A stretch of DNA of 64,000 nucleotides, taken from the NCBI GenBank assembly GCA_964017125.1, contig OZ024905.1, forward strand, positions 36,694,363 to 36,758,362, given 5' to 3'. The stretch is from Flabesymbios commensalis (lineage: Eukaryota > Annelida > Polychaeta > Terebellida > Flabelligeridae). The notes under the pieces are model-generated. The model searched no databases and was not told the origin of the DNA. It was given only the letters and a program-made list of their open reading frames with translations. Below are positions 55,878 to 64,000 of this stretch, piece after piece. Position 1 is the first letter of the stretch. Each line of letters opens with the position of its first letter. A program made the position numbers and the translations under genes.

Positions 55878-55977
55878 CCCAGCAAACACGAAACGTGTTG
55901 TTTTAATGTTGGGCCAGCGTTGCAGACGTTGGACCAACGTTAAAACAGCATTGTGTCGATTATTCGTATTTTCTGGG
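55878..55977 (+). repeat. Palindromic element in putative intron 1
   Basis: CCCAGCAAACACGAAACGTG begins the left arm and CGTATTTTCTGGGA ends the right. The inner arms are TTGTTTTAATGTTGGGCC and GGACCAACGTTAAAACAGCA, and the centre is AGCGTTGCAGACGTTGG. TACCAT occurs just outside both ends and may be a remnant of a target duplication. Confidence 0.85.
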
Positions 55978-56314
55978 ATACCATATAGTTTATATAGGAA
56001 CCCCAGACATACATCAGTAACATGTACATGATCCTGGATCAGCACTTAGAATGTTGGCTAAACCTGCTGTGTAGTAGAACTAGACCCGACATACCAGAAC
56101 TACACGATGGTATGGGTACTTAGTACCCCAGTAGTACTGCAATGTATCCCTGAATGACACGTTGTGTACTCCCTGTCTCCATGTAGCAGGACTCAGATAT
56201 AAATAGTCCATGAGTCTGGATCTGGCCATCTATCCATCACATGGATCACCACTGTCTCGGGGTCTGTCTATCCTCATAACACAATAGACCCGGTCTCTAC
56301 TTACAGCCAGATGA

Positions 56315-56388
56315 CCCAGCAAAAACGAAACGCTGGCCCAATGATGAGGACTTAATGTTGGGCCAGTGTCGCAGACGGTTGACCAAAA
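56315..56388 (+). repeat. Palindromic element cut by a TTAA MITE
   Basis: CCCAGCAAAAACGAAACGCT begins the element, and its centre GGGCCAGTGTCGCAGACGG is followed by TTGACCAAAA. At that point TTAA and a CCCTTAAAG MITE begin, and the remaining right arm is not found after the MITE. Confidence 0.75.
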
Positions 56389-56392
56389 TTAA

Positions 56393-56708
56393 CCCTTAAA
56401 GCGCTAAACGCGACTAAAGTCGTTTTTAGTTTGTTTTATCACCCGATCAAATCACTGTTGTTGGGAAATTCAGTCGTAGTGGAAGTCTCCCGTTCTCCAC
56501 TTTTTGTATAAAAGATTTGTTTTGTTAACAATATTACCAAGTAGAGAACAAATAAATGGGTCTGAGTCTGAGTCAATATTTACAAATGTTTGGTCTCAAA
56601 TTAAACAAATAAGAGTAATTTTCACCCACTTGAAGTTGTGTGTCGCGGTAGCGACGCACAACTTCAAGTGGGTGAAAATTTAAATTATTTAACTCAGCGC
56701 TATAAGGG
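56393..56708 (+). mobile_element. TTAA-type MITE, CCCTTAAAGCGC subfamily
   Basis: TTAA (56389-56392) precedes CCCTTAAAGCGC. The right end GCGCTATAAGGG is followed by TTAT, one change from TTAA. The central palindrome CACCCACTTGAAGTTGTGTG pairs with its complement around GTCGCGGTAGCGAC. It is longer (316 bp) than the related copy at 1845-2027 and lies within or beside a palindromic element, giving relative age. Confidence 0.8.
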
Positions 56709-56769
56709 TTATTACTACAATCGTTAACCGTATCTTGGTTCATGGACTTATAATCAGCAGAATCTTTTT

Positions 56770-56866
56770 GAGACGTTGACCCGATATGGTTTCAATGCTG
56801 GCCCAGCGGCTTACACACTGGGCCAGCGTTAAAGCAGCATTGTGTCAACGTTTCGTACCAACTGGT
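56770..56866. repeat. Palindromic element in putative intron 1
   Basis: GAGACGTTGACCCGATATGG and TTCAATGCTGGCCCAGCGG face CACTGGGCCAGCGTTAAAGC and AGCATTGTGTCAACGTTTCG. Outer AGCAAACAC is eroded. Confidence 0.8.
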
Positions 56867-57088
56867 ATGTAATTGACCCTGAATCCTTGTACTGGTGGCA
56901 GATTCAATTAATTAGCAAACACATACATCCGATTGCCATCTTATTCGCGTCCCAATATGCTAAGTTCGATATATTTTCGCCCACGTATATATGCTGTGAA
57001 AGATTATATTAACGGTAATCATGGTATTTTTGACAGTGGCTAGATTTGAACCTATAAATATTATTTCTGTGGTAAAATACAGGAATGT

Positions 57089-57197
57089 CCCAGCAAACAC
57101 AAAACATTTGTATAACATGTGTACAACGTCGACCCAACGTCTTCAACGCTGGTTCAACATTGTACACATGTCATACAAATGTTTTGTGTTTATTGGG
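57089..57197 (-). repeat. Palindromic element, ATTTGTATAAC-arm type
   Basis: CCCAGCAAACACAAAACATT pairs with AATGTTTTGTGTTTATTGGG. The inner arms are TGTATAACATGTGTACAACG and its complement, and the centre reads CAACGTCTTCAACGCTGG. It shares its arm type with the copies at 15471 and 58370. Confidence 0.9.
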
Positions 57198-57409
57198 GTT
57201 GGTTCGTCGTGCTAAAAAGAAAAATGTCCATCGTGAATATTCACTATATCCCAAACTACAACTCAATTAAGCCGACAAAGACGTCTGAGGTTAATAAGAC
57301 GTATATAGTATTTGGTCTTGACAATCCCAAGATTGAACGTCGCTCCACCATGACAGAATATACACCACATAACATATAAAGTCAACTACTAATACTAATA
57401 CAGATATAA

Positions 57410-57486
57410 CTATGGCTCAATGCTGGCTGGATATTGGGCCAACGTTTTACACGTTGGCCCAATATCCAGCAAGCGTTGAGCTATGG
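57410..57486. repeat. Palindromic element, GGATATTGGGCC arms
   Basis: CTATGGCTCAATGCTGGCTG and GATATTGGGCCAACGT face ACGTTGGCCCAATATCCAGC and AAGCGTTGAGCTATGG. Arms are near-perfect over about 35 bp. The GGATATTGGGCC arm is private to this copy. Confidence 0.85.
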
Positions 57487-57489
57487 TCG

Positions 57490-58365
57490 TCTATCATGTT
57501 TGACTATACTGAAGCTGTCATGTCATCTATCATGTCAACGACCCGACCCCCTCTTTTATTCCTACTTCAAACTTCAACATATTTAAGTTGTCTACTGTTC
57601 TGGTCAGGTGAATACATGTGGAGATATTGTAATGATATTCTGGTGAAAACGCAGTTTGCCATGAAATGACAAAATGACACATACATCATGCGGTGCCCAG
57701 TTTATGTGCTGCGTGCCTTTATATGTAGGATCTACCTCGAGGTGCCACAGCGATTTACACCTCCTCATGGATGATAATTACCGGAACATACTGAATAATG
57801 ACATTTCTGTTTTTCGTTTCGAGCCGAAACAGATCTGTTTTATTAAATTCAGATAGGGATATTAGGAATAATTATTTTTAAGAGTGATGAAAAAGACTTT
57901 AAATCGTTTATGCTTGAACAACATTCATATACATGTATACATAGAGAGCTACATCATGGACAGTGTAACACGATTGATAAAGCGGTATTCAATACTCATG
58001 GAAGGTAATTAAGCCTTCTAAATTATATAGGTCTAGCTTCCACATATAAGGATGATTGCAGGGAAAATGTAAACAAATATATAATGTAGACAGAACTATT
58101 ACATTTTCATGTATAGTAGTTTATTTAAATGCTACATCAAATTGTGGGATGTTGTAAATAAGAAGCCCTTTTTTTAGCCCGTTTTTTATCTATAGATATC
58201 TATATCACCCATCAAGATGTAATCAATTATGAATATCATTACTCGTTACTTATCGTCTAGTATAATATAGTGGTGTGTACCTGGGATATAAAAGGTTATG
58301 TATGTGTCACTTTGTGCGATGAAGGTTACACCCTTTGATTTCTAAGGTAACCATCTACATTTTAG
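57490..58365. other. No gene recognised
   Basis: AT-rich intron-like DNA; short frames here have no recognised content. Confidence 0.4.
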
Positions 58366-58369
58366 TGGA

Positions 58370-58480
58370 CTACCAGCAAACACAAAACATTTGTGTAACA
58401 TTTGTACAACGTCGGCCCAACGTCGAAGACGTTGGTCCAACATTGCAGTATTATACAAATGTTTTGTGTTTACTGGGTAG
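58370..58480 (+). repeat. Palindromic element, ATTTGTGTAAC-arm type
   Basis: CTACCAGCAAACACAAAACA pairs with TGTTTTGTGTTTACTGGGTAG. The inner arms are TTTGTGTAACATTTGTACAA and a looser complement, and the centre is CGTCGAAGACGTTGG. Confidence 0.9.
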
Positions 58481-58489
58481 GCTATGGAG

Positions 58490-59635
58490 GTGTCGACATC
58501 GCGGTTTTTCCCTAATAACTGAGTTATTAACTTCATGTTATTATCATGATTACCTAGCTGTTGACTGGGGCCATATTGGCCACCTTCAGCAGCAAGATTG
58601 TATATTTAATTTCCATTCACGTCCTGTCATTAGCCACTGTGCCTGGCGATTCATGACGTCACTACTTTTAAGATGAAATTGGTCATATATCACTACATTC
58701 TCACAATGTGAAAGCAACATGTGCGTGAATTGGAAATACAGGACAACTATTTCTTGAATAGAATGTTTTGTGAAATCCGTACCTGCACTCTCGATTACGC
58801 CTGTTGTATTATACGCTATGAGGTAATATTATATTTAGTGCAGCTATTATAAGCGGTGAATTTCTATTGATTTAATATCTGCTATGAACATGAGTACTAG
58901 GTAAAGTAAGTATACATATTGTTTGGATTTGTAGTGTCTTTTGTATGCTCTGTCATTATTTGCGTGAAATTATGCATAAAAATGCACATGAGTAAGCTAT
59001 TATGTATATTATATTGAGGTAAGTGCGGCGTGTGGTGATATAATATTATACAGACGCCCACTTAGCCTTCATGCTTCTTAACTGATGATGGACGATAACA
59101 TTAAAGCAATTTTCAACCTCGTTAGTCAATTTGAACTATAAGATCTTGTATAATTAATGCACTCGCTGTGATAGAAAAGGAATCATTTAATACTAGGAAT
59201 ATTTATCTAGAGCTGCATTATTATTATTATTATTACGAATGCATTTTTTTTTCTTGTTCACTTATAATATTAATACAATAGAAATATAAAATCTGACGTA
59301 AGTTTAAATACGTGTGTACGAGGTACCAATACTAAAAATATAACAGCGACACTATTCCTCATTTCCTTAAACTTCTAAGTCATTGCATACGAAATTATGA
59401 CCTGGTCTTTTTAAATATGATGAAATATGTTCGATTCCGCACCAGGACCTTATCAACATGGTATTTTAAAATATGAACACAAATAGATTAAACATCGAGT
59501 AGCCATGTAGAAATCTGAATGTCAGATTTATTCGGCAGGCCTGATTACACTTGTATGAGACGTGTGTACTTTATGAATTTGTAAATTCCTTGTATCAACA
59601 CCAGATTAAGCACACCATTGGGATCATGATGATCT
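58490..59635. other. No gene recognised
   Basis: AT-rich intron-like DNA, including a TTA microsatellite at about 59219-59234. Confidence 0.4.
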
Positions 59636-59639
59636 GCAG

Positions 59640-59700
59640 TGAACTCAATCAAATTGTGAATAATTCCCGTGGGGAATTATTTACAATTTGATGGAGTTCG
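59640..59700. repeat. Hairpin with about 29-bp arms
   Basis: GAACTCAATCAAATTGTGAA plus TAATTCCC pairs with GGGGAATTATTTACAATTTG plus ATGGAGTTC around GT, with about two mismatches. It is unrelated to the larger palindrome families. Confidence 0.8.
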
Positions 59701-59704
59701 CCTG

Positions 59705-62400
59705 GTTCTGCTGTTCACACGGCCCACAGTGTTGACGTTTAGGACTATTACTATTTCTATACCTGGATAATACCTTTGAAGACTGCGGGCATATAGCGCC
59801 TGGTTGATTATTTCCTCAGTGCCATTTCCATATCAGTCTATGAATGTTCATTACTACTTTAGGATAGACGTATTAGCATGATTAGTACTTATAACCATGG
59901 TAACATTAAAATAGTGATGCTCTCTCCAGCTTGGAGAAATGCCGAAATATCATTGGTGGATAAATCATAAAAAGTCAACCGTTGATGTGCTTTAAAATGC
60001 TACTGCGAATCGTGGTACACTGTATATATTTAGAAACCCTTTAATTTCTATATCTATAGCATGTTTCGCAAATCCAGCAATATATTTTCTATAGGCCTAA
60101 TGTAGCTCGTTTCGTGTCGTCGTATTCTATTATTTTACAGATTTGATGTACATTTTTGTTGAAATATAGAACTAGTCTTCATTCCCAGATATATGTGACA
60201 TATGTATTAGGAGTGCGGTCGAGTAAAGCATGTATGAATATTTAAACGTTCAATGAATCTTCTTCGTCATATAACAGTCAAGCTAATAAGGATTTATGAG
60301 GTTTTGTGGTTAAGTGTCAACATTAACTGAATGGATATCTACGTCCAATAAATCCCTCCTAACTGCCTCATCATTATTAACGGGATTTAACGCGGTTTTA
60401 ATTCATGTGACGGATGTTAAGTGATTACAATCAGCTAAGGTGATTTCAATGTTATTTAAACAGATTTACCAATAATGATGAGAAGATTAAACCTTTGGGA
60501 GCTGAGGATTTAAAACAAATCTACACGAGGCTGTTTACCGTAACGGTTCTCAACAACTTCACATAGACACTCATTCTGATTAGCAGAAATGTATACTAAC
60601 TTTGTATATTTTTTAATTTAACCAAAACGTTTTGCTCGATAAATCAAATTACAATTGTAATATAATGATATAATTATTTACAAAGTCGCGTTTCGTTTTC
60701 AAGAGGTTACCAGTACAATATGTGGGCTTTGTGGTAGTGTTTTCATTTAGGACTATAAAGGCCATTGTTATGTAGAAATAAGGTGTGAACCATTTTCACG
60801 GGTAACACCCCCTGCAATTTATGCTGTTATATTTGCATAATTCTAATTTCACCTATTTGAATATGACTGGTGGTCAGTCATAATCTAATAGATTAAATTA
60901 GAATTATCCGGGCTATCATTATTTGAACCAAAGTTGTCTGGCACTTCCAACAAACTATAAGGCCCGGTCACTTATTGCATCATCCTTTGAAATTTTCTGT
61001 GAGCATGATATCCGATGTGATGTTATAGGAACGAGTAAGTTGAAGAAAGTAACATTCAACTATTGTCTTTCAAATTTATTTTCGGCCATATATCATTATA
61101 AACGCTGATAAATTATTTATGTGCGTATGATGCCACAGTATAATACTGTTTTTTTTTAGAGAGATACCATTTTATTTTACCAATGTATACGACTCCCCAT
61201 CTAGACCCCCACAGAGATACACCACGTGTTGTATATAAGAGCAAGGCTTTATTTGCACACACTATTTATTGAATTCACGCATGCGCATTATTCGCTGCCC
61301 TATCGCATTGATCAAAGAACATTAAATCACCAAATTGGATAATAATTTCTGCGGCCATATATATCTCTACGTGCTGCATTGTGGTCAGTCATACGTGAAA
61401 CGTCCAGCCTTAAAGTGCCATACTGTTCTGAAAAGACCTTTACCCTCCTGAGGTGTCGAATATTGCTCAGATTTTACACCAAATTAAAAAATAAATAATC
61501 TAATAACAGGAAAAAATCCATGATTAAATATCGCACCCAAACAACTGTTCTATTTCAATGTGAATTGAAAAAAATACCTTATGCTGTGACTGCTGTTCCG
61601 GCTAAGTGTGTTAAAATGTCATACGAAACTCATTGGCATCATTTATTAAAACCAGAATGTTCAATAATTCAGGGTCACATTTGATGTTTCACCTTTGCTT
61701 TGTCTGATGAACACGCTAACACGTGCACATACCGCCCCAGACAGTCAAAGGGTCATGATTCTCAATAACAATGCTTAGCCTTAGAGTCCTTCACCCTTTG
61801 ACTGCTAGAGAACGTATTTTTTTCCATTTTCATCCACATCAAGTCACAGATTCCAGAAGGCACTTTATAGATATGATTTGTTGGTTGAAAATGGTCAAGC
61901 AGTCACGCACAGGAGATACCATCTAAACCTATAATTAAATATAGTGCGTGTGTGATTTACAGAAATGAGATAAATGTGAATGGTAAATCTGTATATGGCA
62001 CGCAAAGTGACCATGCCCTCCATATTGTTGTTGTATGTAAGGCGTACAGGTAAAACAGTGCACGCACGTACATGTCAAGTAAACATACATCATCCAGCTT
62101 AAGTACGGGAACGTACGATGACAGGGATGAGATGTTACCCCCCCCCCTCGGAAGCTCAAAGAATGGGGCCCAAGTCTCGTATTCTACCCACTAATTTCAA
62201 TAACAACTGAATGACGACAGTGATCGGCTGATCTCGTCATGTGACAGGCTGAACCACTCTCCGATTTGTCGGGGGTAGAATATAAGACTTGGACCAAGAA
62301 TGGGGTGGCTATAACCTTTGATGTATACAAATAAAATGAAAACTTCAGCGAATTACATTTTTATTCCGAATACAATTTATCAGATTATTCCGAATGGTGT
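59705..62400. other. No gene recognised; one weak inverted repeat
   Basis: ATAATTCTAATTT (about 60838) faces AAATTAGAATTAT (60895), with ATGACTGGTGGTCAGTCAT nested between. Otherwise AT-rich DNA with a C-run at 62137-62147. No exon following the 55.5-kb donor was recognised. Confidence 0.4.
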
Positions 62401-62408
62401 CCATAGAT

Positions 62409-62473
62409 CCGGAAAACACGAGGCGTGGACACAATGTTGTTTAAATGTTGTGTCAACGCCTCGTGTTTGCTGG
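62409..62473. repeat. Shortened palindromic element lacking its centre
   Basis: AAAACACGAGGCGTGGACAC and AATGTTGTTTAAATGTTGTG lead to TCAACGCCTCGTGTTTGCTG. The outer arms pair as in the 42678 copy, but the GGGCCAGCGTCGCAGACG centre is gone, leaving a 65-bp hairpin. Confidence 0.8.
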
Positions 62474-62479
62474 TATAGC

Positions 62480-64000
62480 GGCCAATACCTTTGAGAAGAT
62501 GAAAATGTTCAAGTGTGTGAGCGTCTGGAAGTGGCGATCTACAATCACTTGATATAATCCTAAGTGGCACTCAGCATGCTCAAAGTGGACGAAAATGAAG
62601 TGATTGTGTAAGTATATTATATAATAGTACTCAGGTCACATTCTCTTATTCAGTAGTTAAGACGGATGTCGCAACATGGGGCGACGAGAGGAAAACAAAG
62701 ATGTATTATTATAATAAGATCTCTGTTTGCTTTGATCTTTAAGGCTTAGAGATTGACAGTGATTTAACTTTGAGATATGAATCGTCTCATGAAGTGAATT
62801 GCTTGTAGATCATATAGAGTATGTGTCATCATAGATTGCCAATCACAGGACAAAACCTCCATCATTATTTCTCTGTTGATTGGTCAACAAATCTGCGATG
62901 ATCATCAGGAGGTCACTTTGTGTGGTTTATGTGGCTTGTAGTGTTGATTTTACACAATTTAGATTAAGCGATTCTTGACACTTACCTATCTTACACCATG
63001 TCAGAGTGGTTATATACGAGATCTGGCTCAAGTATAAATTACATAATTATACATTACTTATGTTTTAATACACACATAACGATTCACGAATTGATGTAGA
63101 TTATAACTACTTTTATGCCATTGACCCGTACACCACATTTAATATAATATATACAAATCGCCCAATCTTATATATAAATTTCTTTTTTAAGCTCCACATA
63201 TATTTAGTGATTGATATGAACCGTAGTAGATGTAGTGTTAATGACAGACTACATACTGAGCTGAGGCCATGAGAGCACCTCACCAGCAGAATCCCTCTGT
63301 TCTCCCCACATATCCCCCTAGGGCTATCACATTCCCTTTTAAGGTGCCCTAAGATGGAGCGATATCAATCACCTGGTGAAGGAAACTGCTGACAAGAAAT
63401 TGTCTGATTGAGACGACAGTTGAAGTGGAACTGCTGGTGACGTATTTAATGCTCTAAACTGAGAAAGTCGCACTGGGAAGCAACAACTCGAATTATAAAT
63501 GCATACTATTTTTGCTTTTCTTGTACTCCATATCACAAGATCCGACTTCACCAATTAAGTATTTAGGTTGTTGTCCTCCTCTAAAATAACTACGTACTTA
63601 TTATCTATACAACGTCGAGCGAGGTTGAAAATAATTTTTAACTATTATCATATACTCACTTTTAATTATTTCCGTTATCATTACTTGTATTTCATGTGTG
63701 AGATATAATGTATACGAATATGGGGATCAAAAAATGACATTCCATTGGTTATTGGCTCTGCGGGGGATCCGCTTAAGCGTGCTTAGCCGCGGTCAATAAA
63801 GGGTGTGTCACACCTGGGATGTATAGGTGACGATTGGTGAGCAAGAGATTCAAAAGCAGCCCTCAACCTCCCCCCCCCCCCTCACCCCCTGTGTGCCAGC
63901 CCTCCTACCCCCCTGTGTGCTGGCAGATCAACGATCAACAGGACGCTAACCTACTAACAGCATGCAGATGTACAAGTCCTCTTAGACCTCATATGTTAAC
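62480..64000. other. No gene recognised
   Basis: AT-rich DNA ending in a GC-richer patch from about 63750 with a C-run at about 63870-63880 and CCCCCTGTGTGC words repeated at 63884 and 63909. The composition change could mark an exon or regulatory region continuing past the window. Confidence 0.35.

Noticed and set aside
62575-62612. MLKVDENEVIV followed by GTAAGTAT
   Set aside because: Eleven codons before a donor in AT-rich DNA is too easily chance, and there is no upstream support.
62985-63045. Minus-strand GATAG/GTAAGTGT donor after an open stretch
   Set aside because: No start codon or acceptor could be paired with it.

Overview
The window looks like non-coding DNA from an animal nuclear genome, most likely a marine invertebrate and perhaps a mollusc. 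It is AT-rich and has no long open frames. It is full of microsatellites, tRNA-derived SINEs, decayed LINEs and many small palindromic or TTAA-flanked non-autonomous DNA elements. The species cannot be fixed from sequence alone. No complete host gene is visible. Host coding sequence, if present, is limited to short candidate first exons judged by eye: start codon, open frame, then a good splice donor.

Layout. 0-5.6 kb: a GC-richer block at 0.64-1.67 kb, a TTAA-flanked MITE, a palindromic element, 45 uninterrupted CCTG units and a 64-bp minisatellite. 6.6-9.2 kb: a two-headed (dimeric) SINE with a 17-bp target duplication, and three TTAA-flanked MITEs of one family. 9-21 kb: weak small frames, a second MITE subfamily with perfect 13-bp ends (11.58 kb), a candidate minus-strand first exon (13.5 kb), palindromic elements, a 365-bp nearly full-length inverted repeat (18.6 kb) and a small hydrophobic frame (20.2 kb). 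22-29 kb: hairpins, long CATT and GAGT microsatellites, two SINE copies and a possible minus-strand first exon (28.8 kb). 29.5-30.2 kb: LINE tail fragments.

30.6-40.5 kb is the most striking structure. At least three blocks in the left half recur, inverted and in mirrored order, in the right half, giving a roughly 9.8-kb fold-back architecture. Its outer arms carry a degenerate repeat of about 171 bp built on a GGCGGCCAT-type motif. The left arm also holds a LINE fragment and a heptad-coding minisatellite.

41-47.2 kb: a minus-strand LINE reverse-transcriptase fragment, a SINE ending in (CATT)n, and directly abutting it a 5'-truncated 3-kb LINE that itself ends in about 520 bp of (CATT)n. 47.2-55 kb: sparse, with a few palindromic elements and one more TTAA MITE. 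55.0-55.6 kb: the best host-gene signal, a G-rich upstream region and an exon encoding a signal peptide ending at a GTAAGT donor. The remaining 8.4 kb would be its first intron and holds a dense cluster of palindromic elements.

Two small-element families dominate. One is TTAA-flanked with CCCTT ends (piggyBac-like by its target and termini) and has a central palindrome around a conserved GCGNNAGC loop. The other is an almost fully palindromic element of about 110 bp with CCCAGCAAACACG ends and a GTCGNAGAC centre. In the second family the arms differ between copies yet stay complementary within each copy.
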